Assembly (NCBI GenBank): GCA_937929885.1
Contig: CALFUQ010000089.1
Coordinates: 1 to 33,459, forward strand
Direction: 5' to 3'
Source: an uncultured Saprospiraceae bacterium
Lineage (GTDB): Bacteria > Bacteroidota > Bacteroidia > Chitinophagales > Saprospiraceae
Length of the DNA stretch: 33,459 bases
Shown: positions 14,847-21,552 of the stretch, piece by piece
How the letters are laid out: each line of letters starts with the position of its first letter
Numbering within the stretch: the stretch's first letter is position 1
Notes under the pieces: generated by a model
Database searches by the model: none
Told to the model about the DNA's origin: nothing
Seen by the model: the letters and a program-made list of their open reading frames with translations, nothing else
Translations under genes and position numbers: made by a program

Positions 14847-15385
14847 GATTTCTGAAATTCGTATAGAACAATAAGATGGCCATCAAAATCTATGAATGCT
14901 TGCTCCATAAAAGTATCACCATCAGATCCAACTGCAATTTTTGGTTTAGTAATTTCTAATCCTAAAGCTTTTATTTTATTCATCGCCTCTGGAAGATTCT
15001 TTACTCTTATTACACTTGCGGACATGTGAGGGGTTGAAGGCAATTTAGGGAGTTTAATGCCTGATATTTGTGTCAATGCAATTGTCCTAATTTGGTCTGG
15101 GCTATCTAAGGTACAGAATTTAAGTTTTGCTTCTTTAGGAATATTGAAGACAGGGTAGGAGTAAGAGTCTTCGCTAGAATCAGATGTTTTGTGCACAGTA
15201 AACCCTAATATGTCTCGGTATATCTTTAGGGACTTGTCTAAGTCTGAGATTAGTAAGTTAGTTCTCTTGAAGTGGGTGCCTTCTAAAAATGGTGGCGTAC
15301 TTTTTAAGTTAGTTGTTGTGCTTTTTACACTTGAACATGAACTTATCAAGCTCAACATTAGAATTATAAATAGTAGGTTTTTCAT
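14843..15385 (-). CDS. VOC-domain lipoprotein, tandem partner
   Basis: A 180-residue protein with lipoprotein signal FIILMLSLISSCSSVK, lipid attachment at Cys17. One VOC module: THFKRTNLLISDLDKSLKIY at the start and FIDFDGHLIVLYEFQ at the end. The region is recognisably related to its neighbour at 14235-14846, suggesting tandem duplication, but the two have diverged widely. The opening strand lacks a clear His, so catalysis is uncertain. It lies 20 bases after the MDR reductase gene. A sequestering or carrier role at the outer or inner membrane would fit as well as enzyme activity. Confidence 0.78.
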   Translation of the reverse strand: MKNLLFIILMLSLISSCSSVKSTTTNLKSTPPFLEGTHFKRTNLLISDLDKSLKIYRDILGFTVHKTSDSSEDSYSYPVFNIPKEAKLKFCTLDSPDQIRTIALTQISGIKLPKLPSTPHMSASVIRVKNLPEAMNKIKALGLEITKPKIAVGSDGDTFMEQAFIDFDGHLIVLYEFQKS

Positions 15386-15405
15386 TTTAGATATTTAAGT
15401 AATTA

Positions 15406-16422
15406 TCAGCTAATTTTCACGAGCTGCTTGCCTACATTCTTTCCTTCAAATAATCTGTTGAGTGCGGCGGGCATAGATTCCAAACCTACTTGAATGTCCT
15501 CGTGATAATTTAGCTCTCCACTTTTTATCCACTGCAAAAGTTTATCATGTGCTTCACGGAATCTAGGTTGGAAATTATATATGAAAAAACCTTGCATCTT
15601 AGCTCGTCGTCCCAATATCAGATGCCAGTTTTTAAGACGGTAGTTTTGCTCGTATAATTTTTCATCACCATAAGTAGAGATCCTACCACAACATACTACC
15701 CTTGCGAATTTTTTTAAATTAGTTAACGCAATATCTAAAATTTCCCCTCCTACATTATCAAAGTATACGTCGACGCCATTTGGTGCAATTTCTTTTAACC
15801 TCTCATCAACATTTTCGGTTTTGTAATTGATGACATGGTCGTATGATAATTTTTCGAGCAAAACTTTTGCCTTCTCTGGTTTACTTGTAAGACCAATGGT
15901 CTTTGCTCCTTTAATCTTTGCAAGACCACCTATGATATTTCCTACCCCTCCCGCTGCAGCAGAGACAAGGACAATATCATTCTCTTTAAGCTCACCGATT
16001 TCATACAAACCAAAGTAAGAGGTATACCCAGTAACTCCTAATACACCTAATGCTGTGGATGGACTTAAGCCATGGTCATCTAATTTGTACATCATTTTGT
16101 CTGACACACAATCACTAATTAAGTATTCTTGCCAGCCAAAATTTGCACTCACATAATCACCTTCTTTGTAGCTAGTATTTCTGCTTTTAATTACCTGGCC
16201 AACTCCTCTTCCTCTTATCGTTTCACCTATTGACAGAGGATTTGCAAAGCCACCTCCATCCAGCATATAAAATTTCATAACTGGAGCTAGTGAAAGAAAC
16301 TGTGTTTTAATTAAGCACTCATTTTCCTTCAGCTCTCGTATGTCTTCAGTTTCGAGTAAGAAATCACTCTGCTTTACAAGCCCTTTAGGCCTTGCTGCTA
16401 ATACAAGCTTTTTATTGATCAT
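15406..16422 (-). CDS. NADPH-dependent alkenal/enone reductase, MDR superfamily
   Basis: A 338-residue medium-chain reductase of the zinc-free 2-alkenal reductase / CurA-like group. It has the N-terminal domain with QFLSLAPVMKFYM and GETIRGRGVGQV, the nucleotide motif SAAAGGVGNIIGGLAKIKGA, FDNVGGEILD, and the C-terminal QGFFIYNF element typical of this group. These enzymes reduce the carbon-carbon double bond of alpha,beta-unsaturated ketones or aldehydes with NADPH. No structural or catalytic zinc cysteines are seen. It is 4 bases from the DUF1838-like gene upstream. In a pathway for an unsaturated or conjugated compound it would remove a double bond. Confidence 0.9.
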   Translation of the reverse strand: MINKKLVLAARPKGLVKQSDFLLETEDIRELKENECLIKTQFLSLAPVMKFYMLDGGGFANPLSIGETIRGRGVGQVIKSRNTSYKEGDYVSANFGWQEYLISDCVSDKMMYKLDDHGLSPSTALGVLGVTGYTSYFGLYEIGELKENDIVLVSAAAGGVGNIIGGLAKIKGAKTIGLTSKPEKAKVLLEKLSYDHVINYKTENVDERLKEIAPNGVDVYFDNVGGEILDIALTNLKKFARVVCCGRISTYGDEKLYEQNYRLKNWHLILGRRAKMQGFFIYNFQPRFREAHDKLLQWIKSGELNYHEDIQVGLESMPAALNRLFEGKNVGKQLVKIS

Positions 16423-16426
16423 ATAA

Positions 16427-17341
16427 TTAGTGTGAACTAGATGCTTTACCTCTTACTGTTTTCTTTTCTTTTTCATCCATATGCTTCTTGAATACAGTCC
16501 AGCTTGTTTCGTTAACTCTATTGTCTGTTAATGGCGGAGGAGTATTGTATAGCGGATATCTTTCGTCCATTATTTTTTGAAGTCTTGGCCAGATCTCTGA
16601 TTTGTCAAAAGTACTGTAACCTGTTGCATTGAAAACCATGATTCCTGATTTGCTTCCCATCTCCATCCATGGTAGCCACTGAGCTACTCTAGTCCAAGCA
16701 ATATTTGATTGACCTAGTCTCTTCACATTAGGATCTGTAATTTCTTTGGCATCATATGCTGTATTGAATATTTCCATTGCATGGTATGCTCCACCGACAT
16801 AAACTTGATAATCGCTTCCAAGTGGATTGTCATAAAACAACGGGATCTCATCAGAGGTAAATGCGATTTTGCCATATACTCTTAAATCATAAGGATACGG
16901 ATCTGTGCCATCCGCGTTTTTTTCATATCGCATGCCTCTCATATTTACTGGATCATTTGCAACATGTAAAACTGGTACTTCTTCTCCCGACCAAGGGTTA
17001 GTCCATACATCCATAATTTCATTTGTTTCAGGATCTAGGTACATCATAATCTCTCTTGATACACTTTTGAAACCTTTGCCTCGTACAGGATCATTGCCAG
17101 TAACGCATTGTCTGGTATTGACTCCGACAAGATTAAATAGGTGTTTGTCTTTTTCACCTGGCACACGACTATAAGCTCTTCCTTCCCACATGCCATATCT
17201 AGTGATTCCTTCTTCGGTAGTTCCGCAAGTCGCTTTCATTCGTGCCGCGAAAGCTTCAGCTCCAGTTAAGGATTGTGATTGGCTATTGACTAAAGATGGT
17301 AGCCAAAGAAGCGCGACCATTACTATTAATATTCCTTTCAT
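16427..17341 (-). CDS. Exported DUF1838-like protein
   Basis: A 304-residue protein with a Sec signal (MKGILIVMVALLWLPSLVNS, cleavage likely before QSQSL). The body has GMWEGRAYSRVPGEKDKHLF, then MMYLDPETNEIMDVWTNPW and VLHVANDPVN, a pattern I associate with the DUF1838 family, whose function is unknown. A related, more diverged protein is encoded at 20603-21472. No catalytic motif stands out; conserved Trp and aromatic residues suggest a ligand-binding beta-rich domain. It is expected in the periplasm. It is placed between the lipoprotein at 17353 and the MDR reductase, so it belongs to the same operon and probably handles the substrate before import. Confidence 0.7.
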   Translation of the reverse strand: MKGILIVMVALLWLPSLVNSQSQSLTGAEAFAARMKATCGTTEEGITRYGMWEGRAYSRVPGEKDKHLFNLVGVNTRQCVTGNDPVRGKGFKSVSREIMMYLDPETNEIMDVWTNPWSGEEVPVLHVANDPVNMRGMRYEKNADGTDPYPYDLRVYGKIAFTSDEIPLFYDNPLGSDYQVYVGGAYHAMEIFNTAYDAKEITDPNVKRLGQSNIAWTRVAQWLPWMEMGSKSGIMVFNATGYSTFDKSEIWPRLQKIMDERYPLYNTPPPLTDNRVNETSWTVFKKHMDEKEKKTVRGKASSSH

Positions 17342-17352
17342 TTTAAGTATTT

Positions 17353-18114
17353 TTATTGATTATAAGTTAATACAAATAAACTATCTGGAAGCTCTTCATT
17401 AACTTCGAAATCTGTCCAGATTACTTCATTAGTTTTAATGTCATTATAAAATAATTCTACAAGACCAGATTGAAGCCAAGTATATTTTTCTTTCTCAAAA
17501 AAGTTAGAGTATAACCTATGATGCCACCCTCGGGGAGTATCAAAAGCTACCTTGACAATCTTGAAATCACCTAAAGTGATATCAAAAAATGTCTCGCCTT
17601 TATTAGGGTCGATTACTTTGACGGTGGCGGTGTTTTGATTTTTAATCATGTCCTCACCGACAATCGAAATTTCATATCCTTCTTCTAGTGTATGCCTGAT
17701 AGCCCCATAACCAAAAGCAGATGACCACATGTTATCAGCTTCGGATTTTTCTTGCTTACCATTTAGATCATAGGTATTGTTCCCATCAAAACTCAGTAAG
17801 ATTTTAGGGATCCCTTCTCTAATAGATTCTATTTTAACTTTTCCTGTTGCAATATGTGCATCTTCTTTTTTTGATGCATAGACACGCCACATATTGTGAA
17901 TTTCATTGTGCAATGTGTCCTTCCCTTGATAAAAGTTCGCATGACCTTTAAGGGTTAGGCTCTTCGGGTTTTTCCAAAAATCTCCACCCGCTTTGGCGTG
18001 TGCTTTTTGCATTATCTCCTTAGCCGTAATGTTATGATTTATATCTGTACGTCTATCATTATGACAACTGGTCATTACTATTGTTATGAGGAATATGTAA
18101 GCTGTAGTTTTCAT
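17353..18114 (-). CDS. Lipoprotein of unknown function, LolA-like appearance
   Basis: A 253-residue protein with lipoprotein signal (IFLITIVMTSC, Cys17). After a helix AKEIMQKAHAKAGG it is rich in alternating strands, KVKIESIREGIPKILLSF, TYDLNGKQEKSEADN, ATVKVIDPNKGETFFDITL, resembling proteins with a LolA/LppX-like open barrel that binds hydrophobic molecules. I do not recognise a specific family. Its start overlaps the stop of the MFS gene (ATGA), so the two are coupled. A role in holding or delivering a hydrophobic substrate for the MFS carrier is a reasonable guess only. Confidence 0.65.
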   Translation of the reverse strand: MKTTAYIFLITIVMTSCHNDRRTDINHNITAKEIMQKAHAKAGGDFWKNPKSLTLKGHANFYQGKDTLHNEIHNMWRVYASKKEDAHIATGKVKIESIREGIPKILLSFDGNNTYDLNGKQEKSEADNMWSSAFGYGAIRHTLEEGYEISIVGEDMIKNQNTATVKVIDPNKGETFFDITLGDFKIVKVAFDTPRGWHHRLYSNFFEKEKYTWLQSGLVELFYNDIKTNEVIWTDFEVNEELPDSLFVLTYNQ

Positions 18115-19379
18115 AAAGTAATGGGTTGTGAAACCCTTTTGATCTCAGGTATGAAAATGTGAATAATCAACACAGATAGGATATGTAAAAATGCAACTAT
18201 GACGAACACTGGAGAGTAACTTATGTTATCAACAAGCCATCCTATCACAGGAGTAAATAGCATCGCCCCAAAACTACCAGCAGAGCCAGATATTCCCCAA
18301 ACTGATGCAGCATTCTTACTATCAAAAAGATCAACAGGAATTGTGAATAGAGATGACTGCTTGAATTGTGTACTAAACAATGCTACTGAGATAAAAAAGA
18401 TAGCCCACATAGGAGATTCTACAAATAAACACATTAAAACAGGTACCACTAAGATTGCACCTATCCACATCACTCTTTTCCTAGATTGGTCGAGTGACAT
18501 GCCTTTTTCCATAAGCCTTGATCCTGTCCATCCTCCTGCAATACTTCCTATATCAGCAGCTAGAAAAGGAATCCAAGAAAATAGTCCGATTTGTAAAAGA
18601 TCAAATCCTTTTACATCAACTAAGTAACTTGGTAGCCAGAAAATAAAAAAGTAGAAAGCACCATCAGAAACAAATCTTGATAAGCCTACACCCCATACTT
18701 CTTTGTATTTTAAATAATCTGTCCAAGGTAATTTTTCATAGCTGTCACTTTCATCATTGATCTTTCGTATAAGTTCTTTTTCTTTAGTGCCGAGCTTTGG
18801 GTGGCGTTCTGGATCATGATAAATTATCTGCCATATTATTAACCAAACAAAACCGATTAAACCTGTAATAACAAATGCCATTCTCCATCCAAACTGATAA
18901 ATTAAAAATGCCATGAGTGGGGGAGCGATAATTGCACCAAGACCAGGTCCCATATTTAGTATGCCAGTTGCTTTAGTTCTTTCCTCTTGCGGAAACCACT
19001 TAGAGATGGCTTTCATCGCTGCGGGGAAATTTGCCGCTTCTCCAATTCCCAACAAAAATCTTAAACCAACAAAGCTCATAAAGCCTTTCCCAATGGCGTG
19101 CGCGATGCTTGCAATAGACCACCAAACCACCGCAATAGAAAATCCTTTCTTGATTCCAATTTTATCTATAAGGTTGCCTGAAACAAATTGCATAATGGCA
19201 TAAGCGAGTAAGAATGCAGAGACTATCCATCCGTATTGTTCATTGCTGATAGATAGATCTTCTTTGATGTAAGGTGCTGCTACGGAGAGTGCTTGTCTAT
19301 CTATATAATTGATAGTAGTAGCGATAAAGATGGTGCCTATGATCCACCATCTTACATTAGATCTATTTTGTTCAGGCAA
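18111..19379 (-). CDS. MFS transporter, anion:cation symporter (ACS) type
   Basis: A 422-residue carrier with about twelve membrane segments. NYIDRQALSVAAPYIKEDLSIS in segment 1, GNLIDKIGIKKGFS in the 2-3 loop and GIGEAANFPAAMKAISKWFP in segment 4 mark the ACS subfamily (hexuronate, galactonate and other organic-anion uptake). The substrate is thus probably an organic anion. It is the first gene of block C, directly downstream of the divergent region with candidate operator O2. It is a different subfamily from the MFS protein in block B, so the island may import two different anions, or import one and export another. Confidence 0.9.
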   Translation of the reverse strand: MPEQNRSNVRWWIIGTIFIATTINYIDRQALSVAAPYIKEDLSISNEQYGWIVSAFLLAYAIMQFVSGNLIDKIGIKKGFSIAVVWWSIASIAHAIGKGFMSFVGLRFLLGIGEAANFPAAMKAISKWFPQEERTKATGILNMGPGLGAIIAPPLMAFLIYQFGWRMAFVITGLIGFVWLIIWQIIYHDPERHPKLGTKEKELIRKINDESDSYEKLPWTDYLKYKEVWGVGLSRFVSDGAFYFFIFWLPSYLVDVKGFDLLQIGLFSWIPFLAADIGSIAGGWTGSRLMEKGMSLDQSRKRVMWIGAILVVPVLMCLFVESPMWAIFFISVALFSTQFKQSSLFTIPVDLFDSKNAASVWGISGSAGSFGAMLFTPVIGWLVDNISYSPVFVIVAFLHILSVLIIHIFIPEIKRVSQPITL

Positions 19380-19422
19380 TTAACGTTTAATATTTCCACT
19401 GCGTAAGATAAGATCTAAATAT

Positions 19423-19457
19423 TAGTTAAACACATTAATAATTAATAATATTAACTA
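19423..19457. promoter_or_regulatory. Candidate operator O2, two overlapping degenerate dyads
   Basis: In the 96-base divergent gap between the MFS gene and the CpcT-like gene, TAGTTAA (19423-19429) is followed after 5 bases by TTAATAA, and TAATTAA (19439-19445) is followed after 5 bases by TTAACTA (19451-19457). Each dyad has one exact half-site of the TAGTTAA-N5-TTAACTA pattern of O1 and O3 and one degenerate half. Two adjacent weaker sites suggest cooperative binding by the same regulator. Confidence 0.5.
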
Positions 19458-19475
19458 AACAAATACTATTTCCTT

Positions 19476-20546
19476 ATGTCAAAATTATGTAGTTCCTCTT
19501 TGTGCCTTTTGAGTGTTATCCTACTAATAAACTGTTCTCATACGAATCAAGCAGAAAAAGAAAAGCCTTCGGTTGTCTATGCAAGTTTTGGCGGTTCACC
19601 AATAGACGAAGAAGCTGAAAGAAAATATACTTTAATGGAGCGCGAGATAGAATATCTTATGGACATGTGGGAAGGTGACTATGATAATGTGGAGCAACTA
19701 TCATTCGAGTCTGATCGTGGTATGAAAGACCAAACACAGGGACAACATAAGAGAATTCACAGTGAAATATCTAAGTTTAAGAACGATGTAATTGGGGAGC
19801 ATTTACTTTATATCAATGAATATGAAAATAACGATCCTAAAAATAAATTTCGTGAGTATCTATATAAGTTCATACCTGAAGACAGCACAAAACAAATCAG
19901 AATGGAGATGTATAAGTTTAAAGAGGCAAGTAAGGTTCGCAATAAAGAGGCACTTTCAAAACTTAAGTTTTCCTCTTTAGAGGCTTTAGATGATTGCAAT
20001 GTATTCATACATAGAGAAGGAAGATCATTTGTTGGAAAAACTAATGCTGGGCCTTGTGGTTCGGATATTTCTGATGCTTCTTCTTTTACTTACCAAGTAA
20101 AAATTGAAAAAAATCACTATGCTTTTAAATACACTAGGAATAATGGAAATTCAATTGGACAAGCCATTAACGAAGACTGGTATTTGCTAGACAAGTCCAG
20201 GTGCTTTGTTTGTATGATCGATTTTCCTAGAGAAGAGGGAGGACGACCAGTTGATACAAGACATTACATAGAAGTGCATGATCAGGGAGGTCAATTCGAA
20301 TTTGATTATTTAGATGGTAGACATATGGTATTCACTATGCGCAATACTTGGTCATATGGCATGAAACGAAATACTTTCGTGATCGTACTTCAAGAAGGTA
20401 GTCTTAAGGGCAAAACATTGATCTATGCTTGGGGAGAAGATGAAGCAGATAGGATAGGGATGAATCCTGGTTGGATTAGAGTCCAGTGCGATCTTAAGGA
20501 TGGTAAGAATGCGGACTTGCAGCAAAGGCTTAGGCCTGATTCGTAG
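19476..20546 (+). CDS. CpcT/CpeT-like chromophore-lyase-family lipoprotein
   Basis: A 356-residue lipoprotein (signal MSKLCSSSLCLLSVILLINC, lipidation at Cys20). The body matches the CpcT/CpeT pattern: an opening YLMDMWEGDYDNVEQLSF, a His-rich KRIHSE segment, IRMEMYKFKEA, then DCNVFIHREGRSFVGKTN and PCGSDISDASSFTYQVKIE. In cyanobacteria these proteins attach bilins to phycobiliprotein; they have a calycin-like barrel with a bilin pocket. This copy has a lipoprotein anchor and lies in a heterotroph's catabolic island, so binding a bilin-like or other hydrophobic ligand at the membrane is more likely than attachment. It stands alone on its strand, divergent from the ACS carrier, and ends at a shared terminator. 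Family call is moderate. Confidence 0.7.
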   Translation: MSKLCSSSLCLLSVILLINCSHTNQAEKEKPSVVYASFGGSPIDEEAERKYTLMEREIEYLMDMWEGDYDNVEQLSFESDRGMKDQTQGQHKRIHSEISKFKNDVIGEHLLYINEYENNDPKNKFREYLYKFIPEDSTKQIRMEMYKFKEASKVRNKEALSKLKFSSLEALDDCNVFIHREGRSFVGKTNAGPCGSDISDASSFTYQVKIEKNHYAFKYTRNNGNSIGQAINEDWYLLDKSRCFVCMIDFPREEGGRPVDTRHYIEVHDQGGQFEFDYLDGRHMVFTMRNTWSYGMKRNTFVIVLQEGSLKGKTLIYAWGEDEADRIGMNPGWIRVQCDLKDGKNADLQQRLRPDS

Positions 20547-20554
20547 CATAAAAA

Positions 20555-20581
20555 AACCTCTTAGGATATTTCTAAGAGGTT
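20555..20581. terminator. Bidirectional terminator between convergent genes
   Basis: A perfect 10-base stem, AACCTCTTAG (20555-20564) with CTAAGAGGTT (20572-20581), and a 7-base loop. On the minus strand it is followed by a run of six or more T (plus-strand A run at 20550-20556), giving a strong intrinsic terminator for the gene ending at 20603. On the plus strand the T tail is weaker (TATTTT from about 20585). Confidence 0.85.
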
Positions 20582-20602
20582 CAGTATTTTAAATTTTACT
20601 TA

Positions 20603-21472
20603 TCATTTTCCCCATCCCAATCCTGCCTCTCCTTTTTGTAATGCTCTTACTTCTGCTACATTAGCTGGAGGTTTTAGCCACTTCGGTTTATCTGCTTTTG
20701 CCCAGGTTAGTATTTGCTCTGGAAATTCATCTTGACTCTCTACTCTCCATGAGTGAAGATGGATAATTGCCCTACCGTCTCCTGCCCATTTAGGCAAGGC
20801 TCCATATCTTGCCCAGCTCATCTGATGAGGTTCTTCCACTGAGCCCTCAGGATGAAAGAAGAAATCATAATTTTCCCAAGCTTGGTATTGCCCACCAGAT
20901 GGAAGAGGGAAGTCAAGAAATACAGATGCGTTGTAAATATAGGTTGAGCCTAATTTTCGGTAAGGAATTCCATCCTCAGCTTTGATTGTTTGAATCCTGT
21001 CTCCCACACCTTGTTCGACATCGCCATATATTCGATCATTTTCGAATCGGTAAGTTATCATTTGATATGGGTAGGCTATTGGTTCTACTTTATTTCCATT
21101 GTACTCTTTGATGACTTCTCCTGTTATTGGGTCGGTATAAGCAAAGGTCTTACGAGTGAGATGTATAATTTCCCCATCTTTTTCGTCTGGCCAAATACTA
21201 GTAGAACTATCAAAACCTATCATACCAAATAGTTTTTTGCCAGATGGGTATTCATAAACTCCGCCATCAGCAATCCAGTGCACAGCTTCTCCTGTTCCTG
21301 CTCGACCATCAACCCATACTTTTAAAACTTCAGGTGCGGCTTTATACGACGCTTTGTTATTTTTAGTGGATTTTGTAGTTGGTACTTCTGCTGTTTTTAA
21401 AGTGCTTGTTTTATTTACACTACCACAACTTAGTACTATAAATGCAACGATCAATAATGGAATTAGTCTCAT
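20603..21472 (-). CDS. DUF1838-like lipoprotein
   Basis: A 289-residue lipoprotein (signal LIPLLIVAFIVLSCGS, Cys16) with a Lys/Thr-rich linker to about residue 45. The domain has AVHWIADGGVYEYPSGKKLF, then KTFAYTDPITGEVIKEYNG and EPIAYPYQMITYRF, matching in order the GMWEGRAYSR, YLDPETNEIMDVWTNP and VLHVANDPVN segments of the protein at 16427-17341. The two look like distant paralogues, one lipidated, one free. It lies 80 bases downstream of the TonB-dependent receptor, separated from it by an intrinsic terminator, so it probably has its own promoter. Likely periplasmic side of a membrane. Function unknown. Confidence 0.65.
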   Translation of the reverse strand: MRLIPLLIVAFIVLSCGSVNKTSTLKTAEVPTTKSTKNNKASYKAAPEVLKVWVDGRAGTGEAVHWIADGGVYEYPSGKKLFGMIGFDSSTSIWPDEKDGEIIHLTRKTFAYTDPITGEVIKEYNGNKVEPIAYPYQMITYRFENDRIYGDVEQGVGDRIQTIKAEDGIPYRKLGSTYIYNASVFLDFPLPSGGQYQAWENYDFFFHPEGSVEEPHQMSWARYGALPKWAGDGRAIIHLHSWRVESQDEFPEQILTWAKADKPKWLKPPANVAEVRALQKGEAGLGWGK

Positions 21473-21500
21473 ATCTTTTAGTTAGTAATTAATATAAAAA

Positions 21501-21524
21501 GGCATCTTCAATATTGAAGATGCC
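21501..21524 (-). terminator. Intrinsic terminator after the TonB-dependent receptor
   Basis: A perfect 24-base palindrome with arms GGCATCTTCAAT and ATTGAAGATGCC lies 28 bases past the receptor stop and is followed on the minus strand by TTTTTATATT. This separates the receptor transcript from the DUF1838-like gene. Confidence 0.85.
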
Positions 21525-21552
21525 CTATATGAAAAAACTATTAAGTTATATT

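Noticed and set aside
21473-21500. Fourth copy of the operator upstream of the lipoprotein gene at 20603-21472
   Set aside because: TAGTTAG at 21479-21485 resembles a half-site, but there is no matching second half at the 5-base spacing.
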